Part shown: in pieces, positions 56,792-64,000 of the stretch | How the letters are laid out: every line of letters starts with the position of its first letter | Position numbering within the stretch: the stretch's first letter is position 1 | Assembly (NCBI RefSeq): GCF_029813775.1 | Contig: NZ_JARVKW010000033.1 | Span: 1 to 64,000, forward strand | Reading direction: 5' to 3' | Source: Streptomyces sp. DH24 | GTDB taxonomy: Bacteria; Actinomycetota; Actinomycetes; Streptomycetales; Streptomycetaceae | Length of the DNA stretch: 64,000 bases | Made by a program: the position numbers and the translations under genes | Notes under the pieces: model-generated | Databases searched by the model: none | What the model was told of the DNA's origin: nothing | The model's input: the letters and a program-made list of their open reading frames with translations, nothing else

Positions 56792-58201
56792 ATGACCGCC
56801 GCAGCCACCCGCGCCGAGCACGACCTGCTCGGCGACCGCGAGGTCCCCGCCGACGCGTACTGGGGCATCCACACCCTGCGCGCCACGGAGAACTTCCCGA
56901 TCACCGGCACCCCGATCTCCGCCCACCCGCACCTGATCGACGCGCTCGCCGCCGTGAAGGAGGCCGCCGCCCTCGCCAACGAGGAACTCGGCCTGCTGGC
57001 GCCCGAGAAGGCCGCCGCGATCGTCGCCGCCTGCCGTGAGATCCGCGCGGGCGCCCTGCACGACCAGTTCGTCGTCGACGTCGTCCAGGGCGGCGCCGGA
57101 ACCTCGACGAACATGAACGCCAACGAGGTCGTCGCCAACCGGGCGCTGGAACTGCTCGGCCACGCCAAGGGGGACTACCGGCACCTGCACCCCAACGAGG
57201 ACGTCAACCTCGGCCAGTCCACCAACGACGTCTACCCGACCGCCGTCAAGGTCGCGACGGTGTTCGCGGTGCGCGGGCTGCTGAAGGCGATGTCGGTCCT
57301 CCAGGACGCCTTCGCCCGCAAGGCCGTCGAGTTCCGCGACGTCCTCAAGATGGGCCGCACCCAGCTCCAGGACGCCGTGCCGATGACGCTCGGGCAGGAG
57401 TTCTCGGCGTACGCGGTGATGCTGGAGGAGGACCGCAGCCGGCTCGCGGAGGCCGTTGAGTTGATCCATGAGATCAACCTGGGCGCGACCGCCATCGGCA
57501 CGGGCCTCAACGCCCCCGCCGGATACGCCGAGTCGGCCCGCCGCCATCTCGCGGCTGTCACCGGCCTGCCGCTGGTCACCGCGGCCAACCTGGTGGAAGC
57601 CACCCAGGACTGCGGGGCGTTCGTCCAGATGTCGGGCGTGCTCAAGCGCGTCGCGGTCAAGCTGTCCAAGAGCTGCAACGACCTGCGCCTGCTGTCGTCC
57701 GGGCCGCGCGCCGGGCTCGGCGAGATCAACCTGCCGCCCGTCCAGGCCGGTTCGAGCATCATGCCCGGCAAGGTCAACCCGGTGATCCCCGAGGTCGTCA
57801 ACCAGGTCGCCTTCGAGGTGATCGGCAACGACGTCACCATCACCATGGCCGCCGAGGCCGGGCAGCTCCAGCTCAACGCCTTCGAGCCGATCATCCTGCA
57901 CTCGCTGTCCGAGTCGATCACGCACCTGCGGGCCGCCTGCCTCACGCTCGCCGACCGCTGCGTCGACGGCATCACCGCCAACACCGAGGCGCTGCGCGCG
58001 ACCGTGGAGAACTCCATCGGCCTCGTCACCGCCCTCAACCCGCACATCGGGTACACGGCCGCCACCGAGATCGCCAAGGAGGCACTCGCCACCGGGCGCG
58101 GAGTCGCCGAACTCGTCCTGGAGAAGGGCCTGCTGCCCGCCGAACGGCTGGCCGGGCTGCTGCGGCCCGAGATCCTGGCGGGCAGCAAGGCCCTGGCCTG
58201 A
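56792..58201 (+). CDS. aspA: Aspartate ammonia-lyase (aspartase)
   Basis: A 469-residue enzyme of the fumarase/aspartase superfamily that deaminates L-aspartate to fumarate. N-terminal EHDLLGDREVPADAYWGIHT and substrate-loop QGGAGTSTNMNANEVVANRA are diagnostic of aspartase. NEDVNLGQSTNDVYPTA and the signature GSSIMPGKVNPVIPE are also present. It follows the asparaginase gene by 16 bp, probably co-transcribed. Together they form a route from Asn to fumarate and ammonia. Confidence 0.93.
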   Translation: MTAAATRAEHDLLGDREVPADAYWGIHTLRATENFPITGTPISAHPHLIDALAAVKEAAALANEELGLLAPEKAAAIVAACREIRAGALHDQFVVDVVQGGAGTSTNMNANEVVANRALELLGHAKGDYRHLHPNEDVNLGQSTNDVYPTAVKVATVFAVRGLLKAMSVLQDAFARKAVEFRDVLKMGRTQLQDAVPMTLGQEFSAYAVMLEEDRSRLAEAVELIHEINLGATAIGTGLNAPAGYAESARRHLAAVTGLPLVTAANLVEATQDCGAFVQMSGVLKRVAVKLSKSCNDLRLLSSGPRAGLGEINLPPVQAGSSIMPGKVNPVIPEVVNQVAFEVIGNDVTITMAAEAGQLQLNAFEPIILHSLSESITHLRAACLTLADRCVDGITANTEALRATVENSIGLVTALNPHIGYTAATEIAKEALATGRGVAELVLEKGLLPAERLAGLLRPEILAGSKALA

Positions 58202-58214
58202 CCCACCACCCGCG

Positions 58215-58430
58215 CCGACGCCCGTCGGCACCCGCCCCACGCGCCGGACCGGCAGCAGAGCCACGTCGGCGAGCCGGAGGGCACCGGCCCACGCGCCGCG
58301 CCGGGACCGGCAGGAACGACGCCAGGCAAAGGCGCGCGCGTACCCGCCCGCACACGCCGGAACCGGCGGAGAACGACGCTCGGCGAGGCCCGTGAGCACC
58401 CGCCCCACGCGCCGGGACCGGTCGGAGAGG
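58215..58430. repeat. Degenerate ~57-bp tandem repeats before glutaminase
   Basis: Four imperfect units share ACCCGCCCCACGCGCCGGGACCGG-like cores near 58228, 58282, 58341 and 58397. They fill the gap between aspA and the glutaminase gene. No gene is seen. Confidence 0.55.
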
Positions 58431-58435
58431 ACAAT

Positions 58436-59365
58436 GTGATCATGACGTCGTCGCAGACCTTCCAGCCGGTCCTGGAGCAGATCGCCGAGGAGATCGGCCG
58501 CACGCCCGGCCGGGGCCGCCCCGCCGACTACATCCCGGCGCTCGCGGCCTGCGACCCGCGCCGCTTCGGCATGGCCGCCGCCGAACCCGACGGCACGGTG
58601 TACGGCGTGGGGGACTGGCGGCAGCCGTTCTCCGCGCAGTCCATCACCAAGGTCTTCACCCTCGCCCTGGACCTCGCCCGTGAGGGCGACGAGCTGTGGG
58701 AGCACGTGGGCCGCGAACCGTCCGGCAACCCGTTCAACTCCCTGGTGCAGCTGGAGTACGAGAGCGGCATCCCGCGCAACCCCTTCATCAACGCGGGCGC
58801 CCTCGTCGTCACCGACCGCCTGCACACCCGCACTGGCGACGCGACGGGCGAACTGCTCGCGTTCCTGCGGGCCGAGAGCGGCAACCCGGAGCTGGCCTTC
58901 GACGAGGAGATCGCCGCCTCCGAGTCCGCGCACGGCGACCGCAACGCCGCCCTCGGCCACTTCATGGCGTCGTACGGCAACATCGACAACCCGGTGCCGG
59001 TGCTGCTCGACCAGTACTTCCGGCAGTGCTCGGTCGCCGCGTCCTGCGCCGACCTCGCGCTCGCCACCGGCTTCCTGGCCCGGCACGGCGTCCGCGCCGA
59101 CGGCTCCCGGCTGCTCACCCGCAGCCAGGCCAAGCAGGTCAACGCGGTGATGCTGACGTGCGGCACGTACGACGCGGCCGGTGACTTCGCCTACCGCGTG
59201 GGCCTGCCCGGCAAGAGCGGCGTGGGCGGCGGCATCATCGCCGTCGTACCGGGCCGCTGCACCCTGTGCGTGTGGAGCCCGGGTCTGGACGAGCGCGGCA
59301 ACTCGGTCGCGGGGGTGGCGGCCCTGGACCGCTTCACGACCCTGACGGGGCTGTCGGTGTTCTGA
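58436..59365 (+). CDS. glsA: Glutaminase A
   Basis: About 309 residues, a serine-dependent beta-lactamase-like glutaminase that hydrolyses glutamine to glutamate and ammonia. The catalytic SxxK is in FSAQSITKVFTLAL, with YESGIPRNPFINAGALV and the C-terminal GLPGKSGVGGGIIAVVPG as family hallmarks. GAGAGGA is spaced 5 nt from GTG 58436 and 11 nt from ATG 58442; either may be used. It follows the asparaginase-aspartase pair, completing a set for amide nitrogen and carbon recovery. Confidence 0.93.
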   Translation: MIMTSSQTFQPVLEQIAEEIGRTPGRGRPADYIPALAACDPRRFGMAAAEPDGTVYGVGDWRQPFSAQSITKVFTLALDLAREGDELWEHVGREPSGNPFNSLVQLEYESGIPRNPFINAGALVVTDRLHTRTGDATGELLAFLRAESGNPELAFDEEIAASESAHGDRNAALGHFMASYGNIDNPVPVLLDQYFRQCSVAASCADLALATGFLARHGVRADGSRLLTRSQAKQVNAVMLTCGTYDAAGDFAYRVGLPGKSGVGGGIIAVVPGRCTLCVWSPGLDERGNSVAGVAALDRFTTLTGLSVF

Positions 59366-59377
59366 CCACGGCGGATC

Positions 59378-59500
59378 ACCGGACCACCGGCCACTACAAC
59401 CACGGCGGACCACCGGACCACCGGACCACCGGACCACAACCACCGACCACCACGACCACGGCGAACCACCGGACCACAACGGCCAACGGCGGCCGGGCGC
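59378..59500. repeat. Low-complexity CCGGACCAC repeats after glutaminase
   Basis: CCGGACCAC-type nonamers recur, in tandem around 59409-59438, with related CCACGGCG units. The sequence follows the glsA stop directly and no terminator hairpin is evident. No gene is called. Confidence 0.65.
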
Positions 59501-59607
59501 GCGGTCGGCGCGTTCGCTCACACGCCGGTCACCCGCAGGCCGCCCGCCGGGCAGCGGCGCGTCGATTCCCGGCCACCCGGCGTTGCCACGCTGCGCGGGT
59601 GCTGGCC

Positions 59608-61002
59608 ATGGCTTTCCCCGTCGACCTCCGCCGCTGCCAGGTGCTCGGACTGGCCGGAACCGCCTTCCTCGCGGCGGGCGGTGAGACGGCCGGCGCCCTG
59701 CCCGTGCGCGAGCTGCTGGCCCCTTCCTCCGCGCACGCCGCCCTGGGCCTGGTCGGCGTGTACTTCGGCGTCGTGCTGCTGATCGCGGCCTGGGCGCTGC
59801 TCGGGCGGCTGGTCCGCGGTCCCGAGCCGCCGACGCCGCGCGCCCTGCTGCTGGTCCTCGTCGTCTGGGCGGCGCCGCTGCTGCTCGCGCCGCCCCTGTT
59901 CAGCCGGGACGTGTACAGCTACCTCGCGCAGGGCGCCATGGTCGAGGCGCACATCGACGTGTACGCCCACGGCCCGTCCCGGCTCGGCGGCCCGCTCGCC
60001 GAGGAGGTCGCCCCGCTGTGGCAGCACACCGGAGCCCCGTACGGCCCGGTGTTCCTCGCCGTCGCCGCCGCGCTGTCCGGGCTGACGCAGGGGGAGCTGC
60101 CCGCCGGGCTGTTCGGGATGCGGCTCGTCGCGCTGGCCGGTGTGGCGCTGATGGCGGCGGCGCTGCCCCGTCTCGCCCGGCACAGCGGTGCCGACCCGGC
60201 CGCGGCGCTCTGGCTCGGCGTGCTCAACCCGCTCGTGCTGCTGCACCTGGTCGCGGGCGCCCACAACGACGCCGTGATGCTCGGCCTGCTCGGCACCGGC
60301 CTGGTCGCGGCGCTGGGCCGGTGGCCGGTGCTGGGGGCCGCCCTGGTCACCCTCGCGGCCCTGGTGAAGGCGCCCGCCGTGCTCGGCCTCGCCGCCGTCG
60401 TGGTCCTCCAGGTCCGCGCGGGCCGCCGGCCGGTGCGAGCGGTGCTGACGACCACCGCGGCGGCCGGGGCCACCACCGTCGCCGCCACCGCCGCCGCGGG
60501 CACCGGCTACGGCTGGATCGCCGCCCTCAACACCCCCGTCTCGCCGCAGAACTGGGCCCTGACGAGCCTGCTCGGCCGGGCGACCCGCGCCCTGCTGGAG
60601 CGGCTCGGCAGCGACCTCGCGCCGCTCGCCGTCCCCGTCTGGCACACGCTGGGCGTCGCGGCGGCCGTCGTCGCCGTCGTCGTCATATGGCTGCGGCTGC
60701 GTCCGCGCCCGGTGTACGCGCTGGGACTCAGCCTCGCCGCGGTGGCCGCCCTCGGCCCGGCGCTGCGCCCCTGGTACGCCCTGTGGGGCCTGTTCCTCAT
60801 CGCCGCCGCCGCGCCCAGCACCTCGGCTCGGCACCGCACGGCCGCCGTGACCGGGGTCCTCGCGCTGTCCGTCCTGCCGAGCGGCAACCCGGCCGACGCG
60901 GGCCAGCTGGTGCTGGCCGTCTCCGGCGGCGTCCTGGCCGTCGTCGTCCTGTGGCAGGCCCACCAGGCGCAGCTCGCCCCGGCGTTGGGACGCACCGCGT
61001 GA
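59608..61002 (+). CDS. MptB-like polyprenol-phosphomannose-dependent mannosyltransferase
   Basis: About 464 residues with 11-13 TM segments. The first loop carries FSRDVYSYLAQGAMVEAHID, the acidic pair of GT-C glycosyltransferases, followed by GAPYGPVFLAVAAALS and NPLVLLHLVAGAHNDAVML. This matches the alpha-(1->6) mannopyranosyltransferase MptB group, which uses polyprenyl-phosphomannose for envelope mannans. ATG 59608 is preferred over GTG 59599; no strong RBS is seen. The stop overlaps the next glycosyltransferase gene (GTGA). Confidence 0.82.
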   Translation: MAFPVDLRRCQVLGLAGTAFLAAGGETAGALPVRELLAPSSAHAALGLVGVYFGVVLLIAAWALLGRLVRGPEPPTPRALLLVLVVWAAPLLLAPPLFSRDVYSYLAQGAMVEAHIDVYAHGPSRLGGPLAEEVAPLWQHTGAPYGPVFLAVAAALSGLTQGELPAGLFGMRLVALAGVALMAAALPRLARHSGADPAAALWLGVLNPLVLLHLVAGAHNDAVMLGLLGTGLVAALGRWPVLGAALVTLAALVKAPAVLGLAAVVVLQVRAGRRPVRAVLTTTAAAGATTVAATAAAGTGYGWIAALNTPVSPQNWALTSLLGRATRALLERLGSDLAPLAVPVWHTLGVAAAVVAVVVIWLRLRPRPVYALGLSLAAVAALGPALRPWYALWGLFLIAAAAPSTSARHRTAAVTGVLALSVLPSGNPADAGQLVLAVSGGVLAVVVLWQAHQAQLAPALGRTA

Positions 61003-62399
61003 CGCGGCGCCCCGGGGCGTACCGCCTACGGTCCCTGCTCGCCGACCGTGTGTCCTGGGCCGCCGCGGCGCCGCGCACCGACCCCGGCAGGCTGCTGACG
61101 GTCCTCGCTGCCGTCGTCGCCGTGAGCGTCTTCACGGCGACCGTGCCGCTGCTGCGCGACTGGTTCGACCTGCGCGTCTACCACGGCGCCGTCGACCACT
61201 GGACGCACCGCGGCGGACGGCTCTACGACTACCGGGTGCCGGGCACGGAGTACGGCTTCACGTACCCGCCGTTCGCCGCTGTCGCCATGCTGCCGATGGC
61301 GCTGCTCGACCTGCCCGCCGCGATCGCCGTGGCCCTGCTGCTGAACCTGGCCGCTCTCGCCCTCGTGGTGCGGGTGCTGGCCGGCCGGGTCGTGCGCCGG
61401 TACGGCTGGTACGGCTGCGCCCTGGGCGGCTGCGCGCTGGCCCTGTTCGAGCCGCTGCGCGACACGTTCAGCTTCGGGCAGGTGAACGTCCTGCTGCTGG
61501 CCCTCGTCCTCGTCGACGCCCGGCTGCTGGCCACCGGCCGGGGGCGTCGCGCGGGCGTCGGGATCGGCCTGGCCGCGGCGGTCAAGCTCACGCCGGCGCT
61601 GTTCATCGGTCTGCTGCTGCTCACCCGGCGGTGGCGGGCGGCGGGCATCGCCACGGCGGTCGCCGTCGGCGCGACCGCCTTCGCGGCGCTGGTGGCCCCG
61701 GACGCCTCCCGGTTCTACTGGACCGAGGCGATGTGGGACACCACCCGGGTGGGCCGCCTCGACTACGTCTCGAACCAGTCGGTGCAGGGCGTGCTGGCCC
61801 GCCTCGGCGAACCGGGCCGGGCGCTCTGGGCGGCGGCGGTGCTGCTGGTCCTGTGCGTGTGGGCGGTGCGGGCCCGCCGCGCGGTGGCGGCGGGCGAGTG
61901 GACGGCGGCGTTCGCGCTCACGGGTCTCACCGCGTGCCTGGTCAGCCCGATCACCTGGGTGCACCACCTGGTGTGGCTGCTGCCGTCCTTCGCGGTGCTG
62001 TGCCGCGCCGGGCACCCGCGCGTGGCGGGCGCCCTGTACGCGGTGCTGTGCACGAGCGTGGTGTGGCTGTGGTTCGACGACGCGTCCGGCGTGGACGGCT
62101 TCCTCGGCAGCAACGTCTACGCCTGGATCACGCTGGGTCTGCTGCTGTGGCTGCCGACCGGTCAGCCCCGCTCCCGACGTGGCACCTTGGTCCGCAGTAC
62201 GAGCGACACCGCGAGGGCGCCCAGCCCCGCCGCGCCCGAGACCGCGGCCGCCTCCGGCCAGCGCGGACCGGCGTCCGGCGCCATCGCGGCGGCGGGCACG
62301 GCGGCCGGCGGCCCCGGTTGCGGCGCCACCCTGCGGGAGACCAGCGAGCCCACCGGTTCGACCCGGCCCGCGGCGGCGAACCCCCAGTCGAGCAGCTGA
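60999..62399 (+). CDS. GT87 (DUF2029) membrane glycosyltransferase
   Basis: About 466 residues of the GT87 family, related to PimE-type mannosyltransferases. RDWFDLRVYHGAVDHWT holds the catalytic acidic residue of the first loop. EYGFTYPPFAAVAMLP, FGQVNVLLLALVL, AAVKLTPALFIGLLLL and SPITWVHHLVWLLPSF follow. GTG 60999 overlaps the upstream stop. The last 70-80 residues are a low-complexity tail encoded entirely opposite the 3' end of the DD-carboxypeptidase gene (238-bp overlap), so the natural stop may have been lost. It probably builds an envelope glycan with the preceding enzyme. Confidence 0.82.
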   Translation: MTRRPGAYRLRSLLADRVSWAAAAPRTDPGRLLTVLAAVVAVSVFTATVPLLRDWFDLRVYHGAVDHWTHRGGRLYDYRVPGTEYGFTYPPFAAVAMLPMALLDLPAAIAVALLLNLAALALVVRVLAGRVVRRYGWYGCALGGCALALFEPLRDTFSFGQVNVLLLALVLVDARLLATGRGRRAGVGIGLAAAVKLTPALFIGLLLLTRRWRAAGIATAVAVGATAFAALVAPDASRFYWTEAMWDTTRVGRLDYVSNQSVQGVLARLGEPGRALWAAAVLLVLCVWAVRARRAVAAGEWTAAFALTGLTACLVSPITWVHHLVWLLPSFAVLCRAGHPRVAGALYAVLCTSVVWLWFDDASGVDGFLGSNVYAWITLGLLLWLPTGQPRSRRGTLVRSTSDTARAPSPAAPETAAASGQRGPASGAIAAAGTAAGGPGCGATLRETSEPTGSTRPAAANPQSSS

Positions 62400-63337
62400 C
62401 GGGTTTCCTCGTACACGGCCGGGGCGCCGCCCGACTGAGGGTTCATCACCGTCACGACGAGGGTGCGCCCGTCCCGCTCGGCGGCGGAGATGAGGGTGTG
62501 ACCCGCCTTCGAGGTGTAGCCGTTCTTGATGCCGATCAGGCCGGGGTAGCGGTCGACACCGCCGGCGCCGGTGAGCAGCCGGTTGGTGTTCTGGATCTGG
62601 TACGCGCCCCGGGGCCCGCCCGGGAAGGTGGTGCGGACCGTGGCGCAGTAGCGCGCGAAGTCGGCGTTGCGCAGGCCCGCCCGGCCGAACACCGCCAGGT
62701 CGAACGCGGACGACACCTGGCCGGGCGCGTCGTAGCCGTCGGGCGACACCACGCGTGTGTCGTGGGCGCCGAGGGAGCGCGCCTTGGCCTGCATGCGGGC
62801 GGCGGTGGAGCGCCAGCCGCCGCTGAGTTCGGCCAGCACGTGCACGGCGTCGTTGCCCGAGTTGAGGAACACGCCGTGCCACAGGTCGGCGACCCGGTAG
62901 GTGGTGCCCTCGGTGACGCCGACGAGGCTGCTGCCCGCGCCGATGCCGTGCAGTTCGCGAGCCTCGACCTTGTGCCTGACCCCTCCGGGCAGGACGGGCA
63001 GCACCGTGAGCGCGAACAGCGTCTTGAGGGTGCTGGCGGGCGGGAGTCTGCGGTGCGCGTCGTGGGCGGCGAGCACCTCGCCGGTGTTGGCGTCGGCCAC
63101 CAGCCAGGACAGTGCGGAGACCCGCGGGACCTTCGGCGCGTCGGCGCCCGGCCGGACCTGGGTGCCGGGGCGGTGCAGCAGGGACGGCTGCTGCGCCGTG
63201 GCCTGGCGGCCGTCGGGCCCGCCGGGGTCCGGCGCCTCCGCGCGGGAGGCGGCCGCCGCGGGCGTGAGCGCGAGCAGGCCCGCGGCGCAGAGCGCGCAGG
63301 TCGACACGACAGCCCGGGAAGTAAGTCCGATAGTCAT
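62162..63337 (-). CDS. D-alanyl-D-alanine carboxypeptidase (PBP5-type)
   Basis: A 391-residue serine DD-peptidase exported by a signal peptide (STCALCAAGLLALTPAAAA). Motifs: SxxK in PASTLKTLF, SxN in LNSGNDAVHV and KNGYTSKAGH in place of KTG, a substitution accepted in this enzyme group. A C-terminal hydrophobic segment and basic tail (LGALAVSLVLRTKVPRRERG) anchor it to the membrane. It trims peptidoglycan stem peptides. ATG 63337 is chosen. Its 3' end overlaps the convergent GT87 gene by 238 bp. It lies 90 bp downstream of rho on the same strand. Confidence 0.9.
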   Translation of the reverse strand: MTIGLTSRAVVSTCALCAAGLLALTPAAAASRAEAPDPGGPDGRQATAQQPSLLHRPGTQVRPGADAPKVPRVSALSWLVADANTGEVLAAHDAHRRLPPASTLKTLFALTVLPVLPGGVRHKVEARELHGIGAGSSLVGVTEGTTYRVADLWHGVFLNSGNDAVHVLAELSGGWRSTAARMQAKARSLGAHDTRVVSPDGYDAPGQVSSAFDLAVFGRAGLRNADFARYCATVRTTFPGGPRGAYQIQNTNRLLTGAGGVDRYPGLIGIKNGYTSKAGHTLISAAERDGRTLVVTVMNPQSGGAPAVYEETRQLLDWGFAAAGRVEPVGSLVSRRVAPQPGPPAAVPAAAMAPDAGPRWPEAAAVSGAAGLGALAVSLVLRTKVPRRERG

Positions 63338-63427
63338 ACCGCAAACGTAGGAACGGCCTCGGTGAACACCGCGACGACCGGGCCGGACGGCGCCCGCGAG
63401 CACCCGGATGCCGCACGCGGCGGCCGG

Positions 63428-64000
63428 TCAGCCGGCGGGCAGCGTGGGCTGGACGAGCTTCAAAAAGGCCGCGTTGTCGGGGGTCTGCCGCATCCGCTCC
63501 AGAAGCGTCTCCAGGCCGGTCTGGCCGTCCCGGCCCCGCAGCACCCGGCGCAGCCCGTGCACGGCGGTCAACTCAACCGGAGTCAGCAGGAGTTCCTCGC
63601 GGCGGGTGCCGGAGCCGTCGATGTCGAGGGCGGGGAAGACCCGGCGGTGGGCGAGCTCGCGGCTGAGCCGGAGCTCCATGTTGCCGGTGCCCTTGAGCTC
63701 CTCGAAGTAGAAGTCGTCGGCGCGCGAACCGGTCTCCACGAGGACCGTGGCGACAATGGTGAGCGAGCCGCCCTCCTCGGCCTGCCGGGCGGCGCCGAAG
63801 AACCGCTTGGGCCCGTGCAGCGCCGCCGCGTCGACGCCGCCGCTCAGGGTGCGGCCGCTGGAGGAGGCGGCGTTGTTGTGGGCCCGGCACAGCCGGGTCA
63901 GGGAGTCGAGCAGGATGACGACGTCCTCGCCCGCCTCGACGAGCCGCTTGGCCCGCTCGATGACGAGCTCGGCGAGGGCGACGTGCTCCCCGGGCGACTT
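63428..64000 (-). CDS. rho: Transcription termination factor Rho, C-terminal part (divergent copy)
   Basis: A partial gene; the 5' end lies beyond the window. The 190 visible residues cover the end of the RecA-like ATPase: VVILLDSLTRLCRAHNN (Walker B), FFGAARQAEEGGSLTIVATV, FEELKGTGNMELRLSRELAH and VFPALDIDGSGTRREELLL, then the C-terminal helices. The Rho family is certain. Several positions differ from the main actinobacterial Rho as I remember it (for example ADDFYFEELKGTGNMEL rather than the usual IFEEFKGTGNAEL). This may therefore be a second, specialised Rho. Confidence 0.85.
   Translation of the reverse strand, partial: KSPGEHVALAELVIERAKRLVEAGEDVVILLDSLTRLCRAHNNAASSSGRTLSGGVDAAALHGPKRFFGAARQAEEGGSLTIVATVLVETGSRADDFYFEELKGTGNMELRLSRELAHRRVFPALDIDGSGTRREELLLTPVELTAVHGLRRVLRGRDGQTGLETLLERMRQTPDNAAFLKLVQPTLPAG

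Noticed and set aside
62162..63337. KNG instead of KTG in the DD-carboxypeptidase as an inactivating change
   Set aside because: The substitution occurs in active-looking actinobacterial PBP5-type enzymes and the SxxK and SxN motifs are intact.

Overview
The window is a piece of a Streptomyces-like actinobacterial chromosome. Base composition is very GC-rich with strong third-position G/C bias, GTG starts are frequent, and neighbouring genes often overlap by ATGA or GTGA. The window also carries typical streptomycete modules: MbtH, a conservon, a perfect CebR box, CBM-bearing secreted glycosidases and an Sfp-type PPTase. No rRNA, tRNA, CRISPR array, insertion sequence or integrase was recognised.

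Positions 269-14463 look like a compact biosynthetic gene cluster. It has a two-module NRPS of unusual order (A-C-T-C-A-T-TE), MbtH, a strong terminator, then a coupled operon: a B12-binding glutamate-mutase small subunit, a large mutase subunit that reads in frame into a class II aminoacyl-tRNA-synthetase-like (asparagine-synthetase-like) domain, and a stand-alone GltB-like FMN protein. A small unknown protein, an MFS exporter and a phosphopantetheinyl transferase follow. The inferred product is a short peptide containing a 3-methylaspartate-derived residue. The left boundary may lie outside the window.

Positions 14464-24028 are a patchwork of a Na+/H+ antiporter, a membrane-anchored Mrr-like nuclease, small unknown proteins, a secreted SNase, a propeller-like exported protein and an S1-fold protease whose catalytic Ser is Met. 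Apparent gene relics and minisatellite-like repeats lie between them. A cysteine-containing leader peptide precedes a TauD-type dioxygenase (24029-25057). A secreted beta-mannanase under a perfect CebR-type operator and a P450 follow. A conservon (cvnA-D plus a P450 without the ExxR motif) occupies 28417-32958 on the minus strand.

Positions 33401-52399 hold stress and envelope genes and sugar utilisation. There is a LacI regulator with a GH35 beta-galactosidase and a perfect 34-bp palindrome. Further on are an NCS1 permease with an isochorismatase-like hydrolase, and a galactan locus: LacI regulator, ABC importer, GH42 beta-galactosidase and secreted GH53 endo-galactanase. A fluoride riboswitch at 53180-53236 precedes crcB-DUF190-crcB. 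Next come a GntR regulator with asparaginase, aspartase and glutaminase, then two GT-C membrane glycosyltransferases, a DD-carboxypeptidase and the 3' part of a divergent rho gene cut by the window edge.
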